DNA from: Cricetomys ansorgei
Lineage: Eukaryota > Chordata > Mammalia > Rodentia > Nesomyidae
DNA length: 64,000 nucleotides
Direction: 5' to 3'
NCBI GenBank assembly: GCA_026225945.1
Contig: JAMJFZ010001089.1
Location: 1,618,501 to 1,682,500, forward strand
A program made the translations under genes and the position numbers. Within the stretch, counting starts at the first letter, position 1. Every line of letters begins with the position of its first letter. The notes under the pieces are model-generated. The model saw only the letters and a list, made by a program, of their open reading frames with translations, did not search any database and was not told where the DNA came from. Shown here one piece after another: positions 61,770 to 64,000 of the stretch.

Positions 61770-63470
61770 ATCGAATGAAGTACCATGACACAGCAGATGA
61801 CACAAGAGTTAGTGTTACGCCATGCTGACTTGAGTAGACATTCTACTACAGCGTCCTCTCTTCCGAGGATAATGACGTAGCTTAAGAGAAAATCTCCACT
61901 GTTCATCAGAAAGGGTTGGGATAGAGATGAGCTGCGAGGGAGGGCAATGAGGGCATTAAGAAGCATCAAACGAATTTAAGAACATGCCTTCCCTTCAGCA
62001 TCCCTTCTGCGGCTCTCTTCTCTGCCGTGACTTATAATAGTGCTTCTGGAGTCCACAGAATAGATGGAGTCGCCTGAATCCTGACAGTCTTTTCCAAATG
62101 GAGACTGACACACACCCTCTCGCCACCCGTCTTGACCCAGATCCCTCTGTTTATTCTGTCATTTTTTCACTATTAATTTTTCACTCTTCTCATCTCCCTT
62201 CCCCACCCCCACCCCCACCCCCAATGTTAAGAGTGGCGCTTTGGAGTACTGAGACTATGCCTGAGGTTGGTATTTTCTTCCACTGTGTATCCACTTGTGG
62301 AACTCAGATTTCTCCGGATGCTTCGCAGCAATCGGCGTTAAGTATGCTCTTTGGCTATAGAGGGAATACTGCCTAACTGGTGTTGCCTGTGTTTGGAATG
62401 TTCCACTTCTGGTAATTCATTCAATGTCTATATTTGTCTTTTCAAAGCCACTTAACACTTTGAGCTTATATAAATCTTGTAGTTAACTAAAGCCTCCAGG
62501 TCTCTTTCACATGAAGTGTTCACATAAATCATTGGGTTTCTGCCCTATTTTCATCCTTATGAGTAGTCAGGATATAAATCCTCCTCGCAGTATTAAGCGA
62601 TGCTAATGTGTTAAATAGCCTAAGTAACTAGCATTCCTTTGAAAAGGACCATGAGGATCAAATTTGCATGGTGAGAGCTTCAGGAGCCCCATGGGTCAGG
62701 GGTCCTGTCTGCCTTCTATCCTTCTACTGTAGACCAACAAAATAGTCCATGGAATACTACCTCCAGCAAAAATCAACGCATAAAAGCATTCAACGTAGAG
62801 CTAACCTATGTAGGCAGTGAGGATTTGATTGTTTTAATTTGGAGGGTTGTCAATCAGCCATCAAGAGTCCTTTCACAGTTTCTTGGATGTGTGAACTACT
62901 AAATGGCAATAATTCTGAACATCAAAATTGTATAGTAATACCTAGGGTGATTTGAAGTGGGAAGAAGTCTCAGCATCTCTTCAGTTTTGAATAAAATGAA
63001 AATGTACGGAGAAAAACGGAGAACAGGGCAACCTTGGGAGAATGTAAGAAAGGAGAAAGCGTCTAAAATAGATGGAAAAAAAGACAAGAAGAGCTGGAAG
63101 ACAGGCAGGAAGTGTAGTGTTGGAGGGCGTGGTCAGACGGGAATGGCGGTGGCGGCAGATCAAGACTTAGGGCCACAGTGAGTCCCCTGGCACTGCGGAG
63201 TGACGGAGAAACGGGTAAGAGTGATGGAAAGCTGCCTCAGATCTTCCAAGAGCCATCTGAAAATTCACCCAACCCCTAGGCCGTATGCCTCGGCCACCTA
63301 GGGATGGATGCGAGCCTCAGCGTTGTCCAGACTCTGGACCAGAACCAAGAGGTGCTGACGCTGAGCTCCGACTGCCATGTTCAGCCTGCTCTTTCCTCCC
63401 TGCTGCAGATAGAGATTCTCCACACACATGACTGACCTCAGGGACTCAGTTGCTCTCTTTCCTTCTCTTC
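61770..63470. other. Mostly unique sequence before the candidate exon
   Basis: No rodent SINE is recognised in this stretch. From 63100 it is richer in G/C and CpG (GGCGTGGTCAGACGGGAATG) and contains possible donor sites (CCACAGTGAGTC at about 63176, ACGGGTAAGAG at about 63211). It may hold noncoding exon or regulatory sequence of the gene suggested at 63477. Confidence 0.4.
62201..62222 (-). promoter_or_regulatory. Short-loop G-quadruplex motif
   Basis: Plus strand: CCCC A CCCCC A CCCCC A CCCCC. The minus strand has four G-runs with single-base loops, one of the most stable known quadruplex layouts; the C-rich strand could form an i-motif. It lies in repeat-poor sequence. Confidence 0.7.
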
Positions 63471-63476
63471 CCACAG

Positions 63477-63566
63477 GGCCTGAGCAACAGCCAGCCTAGT
63501 TCAACGGAAGCCAAGCCCCACAGGCTTCAAGAGAAACGGGAACATCTTTCTCACTACTACCGCTTG
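63477..63566 (+). CDS. Candidate internal coding exon, gene unknown
   Basis: Seen: a pyrimidine-rich tract TTGCTCTCTTTCCTTCTCTT ends in CCCACAG. The next 90 bases are followed by GTAAGTGC, a consensus 5' splice site. Only frame 0 is open (30 codons, phase 0-0); the other two frames hit TAG or TGA early. The predicted peptide ends LQEKREHLSHYYRL, polar and charged, with no motif I recognise. The 90-base length keeps the frame if the exon is skipped. No neighbouring exon could be joined with confidence, so the gene, and whether it is coding at all, is unknown. It could be a chance pairing of splice sites or a noncoding RNA exon. Confidence 0.4.
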
Positions 63567-63569
63567 GTA

Positions 63570-64000
63570 AGTGCGCTTTCCTGGTCGTGTGGGCAAGTCT
63601 GACTTCAGGGGTAGAAGTTTCTGAAAAATGTAACTATAAAAATATATGTGACTCGGATGAAAAAATTAATTATATTTAAAAATTGTCATAAAGAAGGGCA
63701 GACAACCAGAGCAAATGAAAACAAAAATGAAAAACAAATGAACAATCCAAACTGTTGTGTGAATATCTCAAATGACTTTATGGTTTCTTCAACCCCTGTA
63801 TCCAGATCTCCATATCTCTGGCCACTTCTTATCTCCTTGTGCTGAACATATAGCTCTTTAGGGACTTAGTTTTAAAATCTTCTGTGTTCAGGACATTGAT
63901 ATTCCATTTTGGGTGTTTAAACATTCAATAGGTTAAGTCAAAGATTAATTTTATATTCTTCTGAGTCTTCCCCTGCCCCCAATCTCAGGTCCTATGTGTG
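63570..64000. other. Sequence after the candidate exon
   Basis: AT-rich, no repeat or exon recognised. It would be the following intron if the exon is real. Confidence 0.35.

Overview
The window is mammalian nuclear DNA from a muroid rodent. It is full of rodent-specific short interspersed elements (SINEs): B1, B2, B3, B4/RSINE1, ID and ID_B1. It also holds rodent L1, MaLR/ERVL-type and ERVK-type LTRs, long purine/pyrimidine and CA/TG microsatellites, and old MIR and L2 fossils. Several B1 copies share a tail variant (AGAGTTACAACAGAGAAACC) that I do not recall from the standard mouse consensus, so the species may be a rodent other than laboratory mouse. That is inference. There is no bacterial-style gene organisation, no CRISPR and no operon. 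Nearly every open reading frame in the window is a chance frame through repeats or intergenic sequence.

Layout. 1-6.9 kb: mostly unique sequence with MIR, B1, B4, B2 and a solo LTR. 6.88-12.79 kb: one old rodent L1 on the plus strand with its 5' tandem monomers kept, an ORF1 remnant, a truncated ORF2 that lacks the reverse transcriptase core, and a 3' UTR carrying a B1. 13-17.1 kb: B4, ID, L1 fragments, a long L2 and an MST-like LTR. 17.18-19.28 kb: an almost complete non-autonomous MaLR on the minus strand (LTR, internal region, LTR) with a near-perfect 5-bp target duplication. 19.3-31.9 kb: dense SINEs, old L1 and two more LTRs. 32.7-33.8 kb: 3' part of a rodent L1 on the minus strand. 34-43.7 kb: the densest nested SINE region, with an L2 split by an L1 3' end. 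43.7-52 kb: more unique sequence, a long GATA array, a related pair of unclassified repeats and a composite B1-headed repeat. 52.03-52.75 kb: an ERVL/MaLR-like LTR that itself contains an ERVK-like solo LTR with a perfect 6-bp duplication. 53-57 kb: B1/ID/B4 and another LTR inside a B1. 57-64 kb: the least repetitive part.

Genes. No gene can be named. The best exon candidate is 63477-63566 on the plus strand: a strong polypyrimidine tract and AG, 90 nt open in only one frame, and a consensus GTAAGT donor. If real, the window is largely the intron or upstream flank of a gene running off the right edge. Everything else fits intronic or intergenic DNA. The main value of the window is its insertion history: several elements can be ordered in time by who sits inside whom.
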